Positions 7,967 to 16,694 of a stretch of DNA of 64,000 nucleotides are shown piece by piece; position 1 is the stretch's first letter; each line of letters begins with the position of its first letter. This DNA is from Rhizobium sp. R711 (GTDB taxonomy: Bacteria > Pseudomonadota > Alphaproteobacteria > Rhizobiales > Rhizobiaceae): assembly GCF_002211365.1 (NCBI RefSeq), contig NZ_LOKZ01000008.1:1-64000 (forward strand), written 5' to 3'. Under the pieces are notes generated by a model, which ran no database searches, was not told the DNA's origin, and was given only the letters and a program-made list of their open reading frames with translations. The position numbers and the translations under genes were made by a program.

Positions 7967-9004
7967 TCATCTCTTGGGGCTTTGGGCCCCGCATGACTGC
8001 CGCACCACAAGCCGGCACGGCAATTTCCTGACACCCGGTTCCACCGGGCGACCCTCCGCCAGCGCCAGGACCGTCAACCCGGCCTGGCGCCCCAGCTCCT
8101 TCAACTCCATATCGACGGAAGTGAGCGGCGGCCGCGTCTGGTCAGCGACAATCTCCCAATTGTCGAAACCGACCACGGAAACATCCTCAGGCACCCGAAT
8201 ACCGCGCTCGCGCAGCGCATCCACCGCGCCACGGGCAATCTGATCGTTGCCGCAGAAGATCGCGTCCGGCTTTTCACCTTGTCCGTTCCAGATCTCCGCG
8301 ATGGCTTCGTGGCCCCAGGATTCCGCCCAATGCCCAAACCTGACGAGCCCTTCCCCACCGATCACCTCGCGATAGGCGTCGGCGCGCTCGCGAACTGAGA
8401 AGAAGCTCTCAGGCCCGGTCACATGGGCAATCCGCCGACGGCCCATTTTCACCAGCCATTCCACCGCCAACCGCGCACCCTGCGCGTCATCGGAGCTGAA
8501 GGTGACGCTTGCAGGCGTCCCTTCCGTGAACGCGTAGACGACAGGCACGTGCAGGTTCGACAGATCGACCGGAAGCTGCCGGTCCAGTCGCTTTCCGGTG
8601 GCTATGATCCCATCCACCTGCTTTTCCAACATGGCATCGACATGGGTCTGGCCAAGTGCTGGATCATCTTCGATTGCACAAAGAAAGACCGACACACCGT
8701 GATCGACGAGCGCTTCGGAAATGCCGGCCATCACAGGCAACGTGAAGCGCCCATAGGTATCGTTGGTCAAAAGCCCGATGGTGAAACTGCGCTTGCTCAG
8801 CAGACCGCGGGCGAGCGCGTTCGGACGAAAACCGACTTCGCCGGCGATGCGCTTTACCCGCTCCCGGGTTTCGGCGCTCATGCGGCCGGTTTCGTTTAGC
8901 GCCTTCGAGGCGGTGGAAATGCTGACGCCCGCCGCCGCCGCGACGTCGTGGATGGTGATCCGGCCTCTTTTTCCTCCCGCGATGTTCACCGCGCTCCTCC
9001 TCAT
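7967..9004 (-). CDS. LacI-family transcriptional regulator of the GH127 transport operon
   Basis: 345 residues. The N-terminal LacI helix-turn-helix (ITIHDVAAAAGVSISTASKA, about residues 16-35) with its hinge helix is followed by a periplasmic-binding-protein-like effector domain that ends PCRLVVRQSC. It is the first gene of the minus-strand operon and is separated from the binding-protein gene by 41 bases. Two palindromes (9011-9030 and 9043-9062) lie directly before its start, so it probably controls itself and the operon together. The effector is likely the transported sugar or L-arabinose, an inference from context. Confidence 0.92.
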   Translation of the reverse strand: MRRSAVNIAGGKRGRITIHDVAAAAGVSISTASKALNETGRMSAETRERVKRIAGEVGFRPNALARGLLSKRSFTIGLLTNDTYGRFTLPVMAGISEALVDHGVSVFLCAIEDDPALGQTHVDAMLEKQVDGIIATGKRLDRQLPVDLSNLHVPVVYAFTEGTPASVTFSSDDAQGARLAVEWLVKMGRRRIAHVTGPESFFSVRERADAYREVIGGEGLVRFGHWAESWGHEAIAEIWNGQGEKPDAIFCGNDQIARGAVDALRERGIRVPEDVSVVGFDNWEIVADQTRPPLTSVDMELKELGRQAGLTVLALAEGRPVEPGVRKLPCRLVVRQSCGAQSPKR

Positions 9005-9010
9005 TTGTGG

Positions 9011-9030
9011 ATGAGAAAAGCTTTTCCCAT
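9011..9030. promoter_or_regulatory. LacI-type operator, proximal copy
   Basis: ATGAGAAAAGCTTTTCCCAT is a 20-bp palindrome with a single mismatch, centred on the CG-free AGCT core. It begins 7 bases upstream of the lacI start codon. LacI-family operators are typically even-length palindromes of this kind. Confidence 0.7.
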
Positions 9031-9042
9031 CTTCATCGTCAA

Positions 9043-9062
9043 GTGAGAAAAGGTTTTCTCAC
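9043..9062. promoter_or_regulatory. LacI-type operator, distal copy
   Basis: GTGAGAAAAGGTTTTCTCAC is a 20-bp palindrome, perfect except at the central two bases. It shares TGAGAAAAG with the proximal copy. The two centres are 32 bp apart, about three helical turns, so two dimers could bind the same face and cooperate. Confidence 0.75.
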
Positions 9063-9110
9063 GCAAAAATCATACAATTGTCATCGAGGCATCGAGAACG
9101 ACCGGCAACA

Positions 9111-9144
9111 AAGAAAATCGCGGCAGACTGACGCCCGCCGCGAT
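9111..9144 (-). terminator. Terminator of the orphan binding-protein gene
   Basis: On the minus strand ATCGCGGC and GCCGCGAT form an 8-bp stem around a 12-nt loop and are followed by TTTTCTTTG. It lies 28 bases after the stop codon of the gene that ends at 9172 and separates it from the lacI/GH127 operon. Confidence 0.75.
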
Positions 9145-9171
9145 CCAAAACCTAAGCGATGTAGGGTGCAA

Positions 9172-10461
9172 TCAGCCCTTGATCGTCGCCTTGCCTTCTT
9201 CCAGGAGACGTGCCGCTGCCTCCGCAGGCGTTGTGCGCTCGAATGCGAGCTCATCGGCGATCGGACGGAAGACGCGCTGGTCGAACTGCGTCGAGCCGAG
9301 CGGGGCAGGCGCCGGATACTCGCCGACCTGATCTTTCAGCAGGTTGATGTACTTCACAGTGTCCTGTTCGGTCGGATTGAGATGGGGGAGAATCGCCTCG
9401 CGCACGACAGGCGACATCGGCACGCCGCGCTCGACGCCAAGGATCTTGCCAGCGTCCACATCGTTGACGAAGAAGTCGATGAACTTGGCCGCAGCCTCGC
9501 CGTTCTTTGTCGTCGCGCCGATGCTCCAGATCAGAGCCGGGCGATAGTAGTGGCCGGACGGGCCACCTTTCCTCTCGCGCGGTAGGAGTGTGATTGCCAG
9601 CTTGTTCTTGGAGATCAGCTGATAGCCGACGAGCTGGTTGGAATACGCCATGCCCATGGCCGACTTGCCAAGCGCGAGGCAGTTCGTGTCGATCGTGTTC
9701 TGGTCCAGCGTCTGAACATCAGCTGCAACCGTGCCGCCTTTCTTCCGCAGGTCTTCCCAGTAGGTGAACCAGGCCGTTGCGTCGTCAACATTGAAGCCGA
9801 GCTTGCCGTCGGCATAGAGGCTCTTGCCGCGCTGGCGCAGCCATGCATCGAATACGTAAGCGTAGCGTGCACCGTAAGGACCGCCCCAGTAGTTATCCTT
9901 GCCACCGGCCTTCGTCAGTTCGACCGCGAGCTTGGCGTACTCATCCCAGGTTAGATCCGCGGTCGGTACGGGGATGCCCGCTTTGTCAAAAGCAGTCTGG
10001 TCGAAGAACAGTGCGAAAGAGTTGAGGCCGAGACCGACGCCGTAGAGCTTGCCATCCACCGTTGTCAGCTTCAGTACGTCCTTGCCGAAGGAATCGATCT
10101 TCAATGTCGTGGGCACGAACTCGTCCAGCGCCAGGCAGGCGCCGCGCTTTGAGTAGTCCGAGATCGTTCCCGGCTCGAGTTGGAACACGTCCGCAATCGC
10201 GCGACCGGCCATCTGCGTCGACAGCTTCGTCCAGTAGCCATCGCCGCTCAGCGACTCGCCGACGATCGATACGCCTGCGTTCTTGCTTTCATAGAGCTTC
10301 GCGACATCGAGCGTGCGCTTGGCGCGATCGTTTGAGCCCCACCACATGGCGCGCAGCTTGGCGTCTTCCGCAAAGGCGGGAATTGCGCTTCCGGCACCGA
10401 AGGCTAGCCCGGCAGCGACGCCGGCCGAACCCATCAGAAATGAACGGCGATTGACCTGCAT
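9172..10461 (-). CDS. Orphan CUT1 ABC transporter substrate-binding protein, Tat-exported
   Basis: A 429-residue family 1 solute-binding protein. Its N-terminus NRRSFLMGSAG is a twin-arginine signal. The mature protein starts with LRAMWWGSNDRAKRT. It is clearly paralogous to the binding protein at 16802, sharing LRxxWWGSxxRAxRT, DVQxLxxDTIDT and GHYYRP/GHYRKP motifs in the same order. No permease or ATPase gene adjoins it, so it may feed the importer at 18094-22126. The ATG at 10461 is preferred, since GAGGAGG lies six bases upstream. An ATG at 10467 directly abuts that site. Confidence 0.92.
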   Translation of the reverse strand: MQVNRRSFLMGSAGVAAGLAFGAGSAIPAFAEDAKLRAMWWGSNDRAKRTLDVAKLYESKNAGVSIVGESLSGDGYWTKLSTQMAGRAIADVFQLEPGTISDYSKRGACLALDEFVPTTLKIDSFGKDVLKLTTVDGKLYGVGLGLNSFALFFDQTAFDKAGIPVPTADLTWDEYAKLAVELTKAGGKDNYWGGPYGARYAYVFDAWLRQRGKSLYADGKLGFNVDDATAWFTYWEDLRKKGGTVAADVQTLDQNTIDTNCLALGKSAMGMAYSNQLVGYQLISKNKLAITLLPRERKGGPSGHYYRPALIWSIGATTKNGEAAAKFIDFFVNDVDAGKILGVERGVPMSPVVREAILPHLNPTEQDTVKYINLLKDQVGEYPAPAPLGSTQFDQRVFRPIADELAFERTTPAEAAARLLEEGKATIKG

Positions 10462-10540
10462 TTTCATCCTCCTCTTTCATCGCCCGCCGTCCTCCAACGG
10501 CTCATTGGGCTTATGCGGGGTAGATTACGCAAAAAAATTT

Positions 10541-10569
10541 TCAATGCAACAAATTATCTTTTCTTGCAA
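10541..10569 (-). promoter_or_regulatory. Promoter of the orphan binding-protein gene
   Basis: On the minus strand TTGCAA (10569-10564) is followed by a 17-bp spacer and CATTGA (10546-10541). The -35 lies inside the TGCAAATTTGCA palindrome, so a bound repressor would block it. Confidence 0.45.
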
Positions 10570-10590
10570 ATTTGCATAATTTGCATAATC
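10565..10590. promoter_or_regulatory. Operator region between orphan binding protein and lacI
   Basis: TGCAAATTTGCA (10565-10576) is a perfect 12-bp palindrome, followed by two tandem TTTGCATAA-like units. This AT-rich region sits between the divergent binding-protein and lacI genes. It is the best candidate binding site for the LacI protein encoded at 10599. The half-site TTTGCA occurs repeatedly. Confidence 0.6.
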
Positions 10591-10598
10591 TTCTTCGT

Positions 10599-11618
10599 AT
10601 GAATGAGATCAAGACGAAAAAACTGAGACAGGCCGACATTGCGACCATGGCCGGCGTATCTGTATCGACCGTATCGCGCGTGCTCGCAAACGAGCCCGGC
10701 ATCAGCGAAAGCGTGCGCCAGCATATTCTCAAGGTGGCGGCCGAAAACGGTTACTCTGCGCGCACCGCAAGCGGCGCGCTGCGCGGCGCCCTCGCCTTGA
10801 TTGCAAGCGACGGGGTCACAGGCGGGCTTAGCGTCTTCTACGAAGGAATCGTCGAAGGGTTGCGCGCCGGTGCCCTCGACGCCGGTCTCCCCTTCGAGGT
10901 GCGGCTGATCCGCGAGCACAGGGCAACACCCGACGTGGTTCACGAGTATATGCAGACGGCCGGCGCCGGTGGTTTGTTTCTGGTCGGAATCGATCCGAGC
11001 GCCGAGTTGCGCGCCTGGTTCGAGGACGCAGCGATACCAACGGTACTGGTCAACGGCACCGATCCGCAATTGAAGATCGACGGCGTTTCGCCCTCGAACT
11101 TTTTCGGCGCATATGAAGCGACAACCCGCCTTTTGAATGCCGGCCATCGCAAGATTCTGCATCTGACGGGCTCGCACCGAAACACCATCCGCGAGCGCGT
11201 GCGGGGCTTCAAGGCAGCAATTGCCGAGGTCGACGGTGCCGAAGGGCATCTTGTGTCGATGGCTTTCAAGGGCAGCGCAACACACGAGGCGCATGAGCTG
11301 ACGGCTGGCGTGCTTGCTAAGAACGCGGGCTTCACTGCCGCTTTCTGCATGAACGACTTCATTGCCGTCGGCGTTCTGGAAGCAGTGACCGAGGCTGGAC
11401 TGCGGGTGCCTGAGGATTTCGCCATCGTCGGCTTTGATGACCTTCCCTGCGCGCTGATGACCAACCCGCCGCTGTCGACCATGCGCGTCGACCGCGTGGC
11501 GCTCGGCAGGGAGGCTGTCAGTCTCATGGTTGCGCGTTTCAAGGATCGCACCGCCCCTGCCCGCCAGATTTGCCATGCCGTTGTCCCAATTGCCGGCGGC
11601 ACCGTCCCGAACTCCTGA
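10599..11618 (+). CDS. LacI-family transcriptional regulator
   Basis: 339 residues. The helix-turn-helix lies at RQADIATMAGVSVSTVSRVL (about residues 10-29), followed by a type 1 periplasmic-binding-like effector domain ending near SLMVARFKDR. The ATG at 10599 is chosen over an in-frame ATG at 10572, which lies inside the operator palindromes. It is divergent from the orphan binding-protein gene. The DUF2264 and dehydrogenase genes follow with only 8 bases and then an overlap, suggesting one transcript. It probably represses both sides, with a ligand derived from the transported sugar. Confidence 0.92.
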   Translation: MNEIKTKKLRQADIATMAGVSVSTVSRVLANEPGISESVRQHILKVAAENGYSARTASGALRGALALIASDGVTGGLSVFYEGIVEGLRAGALDAGLPFEVRLIREHRATPDVVHEYMQTAGAGGLFLVGIDPSAELRAWFEDAAIPTVLVNGTDPQLKIDGVSPSNFFGAYEATTRLLNAGHRKILHLTGSHRNTIRERVRGFKAAIAEVDGAEGHLVSMAFKGSATHEAHELTAGVLAKNAGFTAAFCMNDFIAVGVLEAVTEAGLRVPEDFAIVGFDDLPCALMTNPPLSTMRVDRVALGREAVSLMVARFKDRTAPARQICHAVVPIAGGTVPNS

Positions 11619-11626
11619 CATGAGCA

Positions 11627-13489
11627 ATGCCGATGACCTATGATCCCGCCAGTGCAAATCCGCTTGCCAACAATCCGCTGAAGACGCGTAAGGACATGGC
11701 ACGCGCGCTTCGCGACCTCTTCGATCCGCTACTCCCCTACTTTTCCGCAGGCAATGCCCGCGTCCGGCTCGACGGCGCCGCTGCGCATTTCGACCGCGCT
11801 GCAGCGGATCTCGAGGGCTTTGCGCGGCCGCTCTGGGGGCTGGCACCCTTCGGTGCCGGCGGTGGCGACTTTGCCGAATGGCATCGTTTTGCCGAGGGCA
11901 TTGCTAACGGCACGGATCCAAAGCATCCGGAATATTGGGGAACGGTCAACGGCCGCGACCAGCGCATGGTCGAGCTCGCGGCGCTCGGTTTTGCTCTGGC
12001 GCTCGTGCCGGAAAGGGTCTGGGAGCCGCTTGGCGGAAAGGCGCGCGACAACGTCGTCGCCTATCTCAAGCATGCGCGGCAGTTCGACTATGCCGACAAC
12101 AACTGGAAATTCTTCCGCATCTTCGTCGACATCGCGCTCGACCGCGTCGGCGCCAATTTCGATCGCAGCCTGACCAAGCAATATCTCGAAGAACTTGAGG
12201 GCTTCTATATTGGCGACGGCTGGTACCGTGACGGCAACGTCCGCCGGATCGATCACTACATTCCGTTCGCCATGCACTTCTACGGCCTGATCTATTCCAA
12301 GCTCGTGGATGACGACTATGCACGGCGTTACCGCGAACGCGCCCACCTCTTTGCAAACGACTTCAGGCACTGGTTCGGCGCCGATGGGGCGACCATCCCG
12401 TTTGGCCGCAGCCTGACCTATCGCTTCGCTTGCGCCGGCTTCTGGTCGGCGCTTGCCTTTGCCGATCTTGAAGCGTTGCCCTGGGGCGAGATCAAGAGCC
12501 TGTGCCTTCAGCACCTGCGCTGGTGGAAGGATAAGCCGATGACCAATCGCGACGGCATTCTGTCGATCGGGTTCGGCTATCCCAACCTGCTGATGTCGGA
12601 GAACTACAATTCGGCCGGTTCGCCCTACTGGGCCTTCAAAGCATTCCTGCCGCTTGCGCTCGCCGAGGATCATCCCTTCTGGACAGCCGCGGAAGCGCCA
12701 CCGGTTGAATCGGCCAGCGTCCTGCCGCAGCGCCATCCCGGCATGGTGCTGATGCGTGATCGTGGCGATGTCGTCGCGCTTTCCTCCGGCCAGGAGAACC
12801 TGCAAATGCGGTTCGGCACAGAGAAATACGCGAAATTCGCCTATTCCAGCCGCTATGGATTCAGCGTCGAGTCCGACGAGCGCAACTTCGCTGGCGCAGC
12901 CTTTGATTCTGCCCTCGCCTTCAGCGACGATGGCCTGCACTACCGCGTTCGCGAGACCAACCGGGAAGCCAAGCTTGCGGGTGAGGTTCTTTACTCCAAG
13001 TGGTCGCCGTTCCCGGATGTGGATGTCGAAACCTGGCTGGTACCCGCAGCCCCCTGGCACATCCGTATTCACCGCATCAACACCCCGCGACCGCTACAGA
13101 CGGCGGAAGGCGGCTTTGCGATCGCGCGCCGTGATTTCGAACTCGACACACTGGTCGCTGAGGGCTCGAGCGCCTATGCGATCGGCGAAGACGACTTCAG
13201 CGGCATTCTCGACATCGGCTCGAAGGTGGCGCGCACGGGCCTGACGCAGAAGGCGCCGCCGAATACCAACATGATCGTCGCCAAGACGCTTGTGCCGCAA
13301 TTGCGTGGCAAGATACCGGCAGGCCAGACGATGCTGATGAGTGCTGTCCTCGCTGCAAACGACACCGGCACCCTGGCTGGTGCCTGGACCCGCCCGCCGA
13401 AAGCCCCTGATACTGCCGAACTCGAAGCGCTTGTCGCAAAAGCAGGGATCAACGTCAGTGCCATCGAGGCGCCGGGGCAGATGCCATGA
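11627..13489 (+). CDS. DUF2264 domain protein (uncharacterised, probable carbohydrate-active)
   Basis: 620 residues matching the DUF2264 family by pattern. The N-terminal half is alpha-helical, rich in W/Y/F and has acidic pairs (DNNWKFFRIFVDIAL, DGWYRDGNVRRIDHY, GDGATIPFGRSLTYRF). The C-terminal half has beta-rich character from about residue 370. This two-part layout recalls alpha/alpha-toroid plus beta-sandwich polysaccharide enzymes, but no catalytic activity is established for the family that I can cite. No signal peptide is evident, so it is probably cytoplasmic. It overlaps the next gene by 4 bases and shares the lacI operon. A second ATG at 11633 is possible. Confidence 0.8.
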   Translation: MPMTYDPASANPLANNPLKTRKDMARALRDLFDPLLPYFSAGNARVRLDGAAAHFDRAAADLEGFARPLWGLAPFGAGGGDFAEWHRFAEGIANGTDPKHPEYWGTVNGRDQRMVELAALGFALALVPERVWEPLGGKARDNVVAYLKHARQFDYADNNWKFFRIFVDIALDRVGANFDRSLTKQYLEELEGFYIGDGWYRDGNVRRIDHYIPFAMHFYGLIYSKLVDDDYARRYRERAHLFANDFRHWFGADGATIPFGRSLTYRFACAGFWSALAFADLEALPWGEIKSLCLQHLRWWKDKPMTNRDGILSIGFGYPNLLMSENYNSAGSPYWAFKAFLPLALAEDHPFWTAAEAPPVESASVLPQRHPGMVLMRDRGDVVALSSGQENLQMRFGTEKYAKFAYSSRYGFSVESDERNFAGAAFDSALAFSDDGLHYRVRETNREAKLAGEVLYSKWSPFPDVDVETWLVPAAPWHIRIHRINTPRPLQTAEGGFAIARRDFELDTLVAEGSSAYAIGEDDFSGILDIGSKVARTGLTQKAPPNTNMIVAKTLVPQLRGKIPAGQTMLMSAVLAANDTGTLAGAWTRPPKAPDTAELEALVAKAGINVSAIEAPGQMP

Positions 13490-14496
13490 AGCACCCCTCG
13501 ATCGCGCTTGCGATGCAGCCTTCGCGCACCGAACATGTTCTCTCGCCTGACGCCCTGCGTCGGCTCTGCGAAGTCGGACGCGTGCTCGACCCCGAACCGC
13601 TCGAGTGCTTCGACAGCGACCGGGCCAAGCGCATTCTCGCCGAGACGGAGGTGCTGGTTACCGGTTGGGGCTCGCCCTATGTCGGGCGGGAGGTTATTGC
13701 GGCTGCTCCACGCCTGCGGCTGATTGCGCATGCGGCCGGAACCGTGAAAGGAATTGTCGACGAACAGATATTCGATGCCGGCATTGCCGTGACCCATGCG
13801 GCCGAGGCGAACTCCGTTCCGGTTGCGGAGTTCACGCTTGCGGCAATCATCTTTGCCGGCAAGCAGGTGTTCCGTTTCCGCGACCTCTATGTGGCGGATC
13901 GCAATCGCGACCGGACACACGCGATGCAGCGGCTGGCGATCGGCAACTATCGCCGAACGGTCGGTATTGTCGGAGCGTCACGCATCGGTCGGCGCGTCAT
14001 CGAACGACTGCGGCCCTTTGGATACCGCGTGCTTCTCTTCGATCCCACGATCGATCCCGGTGAGGCGATCGGCCTTGGAACAGAGAAGGTCGATCTGATC
14101 ACGCTCATGAAGCAATCGGATATTGTCAGCCTGCACGCGCCATCATTGCCGTCGACGCGTCATATGATTGGAGCCGAAGAGCTGTCGCTGATGAAGGACG
14201 GCGCGACATTGATCAACACGGCACGCGGCTCCCTGGTCGACGAGACGGCACTGCTGAAGACGCTTGCCACCGGACGGATCGACGCGGTCATCGACGTCAC
14301 CGAGCCGGAAATACCGGAGCCGATGTCGGCCTTTTACGATCTGCCGAATGTCTTCCTGACACCGCACATCGCCGGCGCCGTCGGATTGGAGCGCGGGCGG
14401 CTTGGAGACATGGCAGTCGATGAAATAGAGCGGTTCATCAAAGGCGAACCGCTCCTCTTTCAGATCCTGCGCCGCGATCTGGCACTTATCGCTTAG
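13486..14496 (+). CDS. D-isomer-specific 2-hydroxyacid dehydrogenase
   Basis: 336 residues of the 2-hydroxyacid dehydrogenase superfamily. The NAD-binding segment reads TVGIVGASRIGRRVIERL, a GxSxxG variant of the usual GxGxxG. Other motifs are INTARGSLVDE with the substrate-binding Arg, a TEPEIPEP region and TPHIAGAVG with the catalytic His. The start overlaps the DUF2264 stop (ATGA), indicating coupling. It may reduce or oxidise a sugar-acid intermediate, perhaps a 2-keto or 2-hydroxy acid from uronates, but the substrate is not shown. Its last 4 bases overlap the end of the convergent oxidoreductase gene. Confidence 0.88.
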   Translation: MKHPSIALAMQPSRTEHVLSPDALRRLCEVGRVLDPEPLECFDSDRAKRILAETEVLVTGWGSPYVGREVIAAAPRLRLIAHAAGTVKGIVDEQIFDAGIAVTHAAEANSVPVAEFTLAAIIFAGKQVFRFRDLYVADRNRDRTHAMQRLAIGNYRRTVGIVGASRIGRRVIERLRPFGYRVLLFDPTIDPGEAIGLGTEKVDLITLMKQSDIVSLHAPSLPSTRHMIGAEELSLMKDGATLINTARGSLVDETALLKTLATGRIDAVIDVTEPEIPEPMSAFYDLPNVFLTPHIAGAVGLERGRLGDMAVDEIERFIKGEPLLFQILRRDLALIA

Positions 14497-15767
14497 CCGG
14501 CTTTCAAACCGGCCGGCGCACTGGCTGCGACAATCTCCGGCATCAGGTCGGAGATCTTCACGACCTTGCCGGTGCGCGAACTTGTTAAAGCGGCAATGCC
14601 GCACAGCACGGACATGGCGCCCGCGCGCGTGCCGGCACGTTGACCGAGCTTGTCTTCCATACCCTGCTTGAAGATCATGTTGCGCATGCGGTTGTCGCCG
14701 CCGTAGTGGCCGCCCGCCGAATGCGGCACGACGATGCGTTCGACTGCGGGCTTGTCCTTCGGGAAATTGCGCACGAGCAGGATGGTGTCCTCGTCAGGCG
14801 TTTCCCAAGGCTGCTTCTCGTATTGGCGCAACTCGATTCGCCCACGCGTGCCGTTGAACGCGATGTGGTGGCCTTCGATCGGCTGGAAGGTGTTTAGCGA
14901 ATAGGAGACATGGACATTGTTCTTGTAACGGATGCTGACGACCATCGTGTCGGGGATATCGATATCCTCGCGGTAGACGCAGCCGTCGCGGAAATAGCCG
15001 TCGATCTTCGAAGGATCTTCGTAAAGCGAGTCGAGAAAAGGATCGGCTTCTAGGTCGAGATAGTAATCACACTCGCCGGTGTGCGGACAGAGCTTGCAGC
15101 GCGGGCCGCGGAACGGCCCCTTGCGGCCGTAATTCTGCAGATCTGCAAAGGAGGTGACGGCATCCGGATCGCTGTCGAGATACCAGTTCAGGAGATCGAA
15201 GTGGTGCGTCGCCTTATGCACGAAAAGACTGCCGGAATTTTCCGCATAGGCATGCCAGCGGCGGAAATAGTCCGCGCCGTGCTTGGTGTCGAGGTACCAG
15301 TGGAAGTCGACCGAGGTGACGCGGCCAATCTCACCAGCGTTCAGCAGTTCCTTGATCTTGGCGGCCGTCGGCGCATAGCGATAGTTGAAGGAGACATCGA
15401 CGCGCTTGCCTGTGCGCTTTTCGGCGTCGAGGATGCGACGGATCTTGTCGACTGCCGTGGTCATCGGCTTTTCCGTGATGACGTCGATGCCGGCTTCGAG
15501 CGCACGAACGACGATATCGTCATGGGTGTGATCAGGCGTACAGACGATGACGAGATCGACCTGCTGTTCGGCCAGCATGGCGTCGATATTCTCATAGATC
15601 GGCGCATTGCTGCCGATCATCGTGCGGGCCCGTTCGGCACGCAGCGAATTGGTGTCGACGATCGCAACGAGATCCACATGCTCGCGCCAGCCGGCAAGCA
15701 GTTCCTTGCCCCACATGGTGGTGCCGCGGTTTCCCGTTCCGATCAAGGCAAAGCGACGTTTCTCCAT
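14493..15767 (-). CDS. Gfo/Idh/MocA-family oxidoreductase
   Basis: 424 residues. The N-terminal Rossmann fold has ALIGTGNRG, and the EKP motif (ITEKPM) is near residue 96. The C-terminal alpha/beta domain contains FVHKATHHFDLLNWYL. A cysteine cluster (CKLCPHTGEC, near residue 220) and a further Cys at DGCVYRE are additional to the minimal fold and could bind metal. The start at 15767 has GGAGG seven bases upstream. A possible ATG at 15785 precedes that site. The promoter carries the 16-bp repeat at 15857, shared with the CUT1 importer operon and uxaC, so a role in uronate or related sugar-acid metabolism is inferred. Confidence 0.9.
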   Translation of the reverse strand: MEKRRFALIGTGNRGTTMWGKELLAGWREHVDLVAIVDTNSLRAERARTMIGSNAPIYENIDAMLAEQQVDLVIVCTPDHTHDDIVVRALEAGIDVITEKPMTTAVDKIRRILDAEKRTGKRVDVSFNYRYAPTAAKIKELLNAGEIGRVTSVDFHWYLDTKHGADYFRRWHAYAENSGSLFVHKATHHFDLLNWYLDSDPDAVTSFADLQNYGRKGPFRGPRCKLCPHTGECDYYLDLEADPFLDSLYEDPSKIDGYFRDGCVYREDIDIPDTMVVSIRYKNNVHVSYSLNTFQPIEGHHIAFNGTRGRIELRQYEKQPWETPDEDTILLVRNFPKDKPAVERIVVPHSAGGHYGGDNRMRNMIFKQGMEDKLGQRAGTRAGAMSVLCGIAALTSSRTGKVVKISDLMPEIVAASAPAGLKAG

Positions 15768-15856
15768 CGTATGATCCTCCTTCATGCGTCATGAAACGAA
15801 AATTGGTCCGGTGCCCAACACGTCGCGGCTCCCCAACTAGCGGGCCATATCAGGCT

Positions 15857-15893
15857 GTAACTAAATAGTTACCTGATGGCAGACGCCATCCAC
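15857..15893 (-). promoter_or_regulatory. Promoter with 16-bp operator upstream of the oxidoreductase gene
   Basis: GTAACTAAATAGTTAC (15857-15872) has 7-bp inverted arms (GTAACTA/TAGTTAC) around two bases. On the minus strand TTGACA stands 17 bases before TCAGGT, and the repeat overlaps the last two bases of that weak -10. Near-copies occur at 16724 and 28712. Confidence 0.65.
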
Positions 15894-15922
15894 TGTCAAT
15901 AGCCGATCGCGAATTTCGCAAG

Positions 15923-16600
15923 TCAGGCAGTAATCGACGCGAGGGTGACGTGGACGATGTGCCGCTCCCAGGCGTCGAGATTTCCCGGTTCGACCAGATC
16001 ACGGCCGAAGATCGTCGAAAGCGTATATTGGTTGGAGAGGTAGAAGTATCCGAGCGAGGCAATCGTCAGGTAGACATTCAGCGGATCGGCGCTGGCAATA
16101 AAGACACCGGCCTTCTTGCCGCGCTCGAGCACCTCGGCAAGCTCCCCGATCAAATGCGAATGCAGTTCCTTGAGCCGGACGGATTGGCGCAGCCAGCGGG
16201 CGCGATGAAGGTTTTCGGTCCCGAGCAGGCTGAGGAATTCCGGATGCTTGAGAAAATAGCGCCAGGTGAACAGCGCCAGCTCGCCAATACCTTCCTGCGG
16301 CGTGCGATCACCGATATTGAGCTCGCGCTCGGCCGTGCGAATGCCGACATAGGCCTCCTCGAGCACCTTGAGATAGAGTTGCTCCTTGTCGCCGAAATAG
16401 TGGTAGAGCATCCGCTTGTTTGTACCGGCGCGCTCGGCGATCGCATCGACACGAGCCCCGCCCATGCCGTTTTCGGCAAACTCCTTGGTCGCCGCCTCGA
16501 GGATTGCCGCACGCGTCCGTTCCGGATCGCGCTGCAAGACACGCTCGGGCGACTGGCGCCTCACTCGCTTCTTTTCCCCACTTCCGCCGGCGCCTTCCAT
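15923..16600 (-). CDS. TetR/AcrR-family transcriptional regulator
   Basis: 225 residues. A basic N-terminus leads into a TetR helix-turn-helix (AAILEAATKEFAENG, then VDAIAERAGTNKRMLYHYFG, about residues 33-75). The C-terminal helical domain carries LNVYLTIASLGYFYLSNQYT. It resembles RutR-like TetR proteins in the FSLLG/LHRARWLRQS region. It lies between two promoters that share a 16-bp repeat and is divergent from the CUT1 binding-protein gene, so it is the leading candidate to bind that repeat. The ligand is unknown; a hexuronate or breakdown product is inferred. Confidence 0.9.
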   Translation of the reverse strand: MEGAGGSGEKKRVRRQSPERVLQRDPERTRAAILEAATKEFAENGMGGARVDAIAERAGTNKRMLYHYFGDKEQLYLKVLEEAYVGIRTAERELNIGDRTPQEGIGELALFTWRYFLKHPEFLSLLGTENLHRARWLRQSVRLKELHSHLIGELAEVLERGKKAGVFIASADPLNVYLTIASLGYFYLSNQYTLSTIFGRDLVEPGNLDAWERHIVHVTLASITA

Positions 16601-16694
16601 CTGCCCACCTTTCTTATTTCCCCATTGCGCTCATAGTACGTTGCGAACGAATTGTAAAAAACGAGAAGCATGAGGAGCACTATCATATCAGCGC

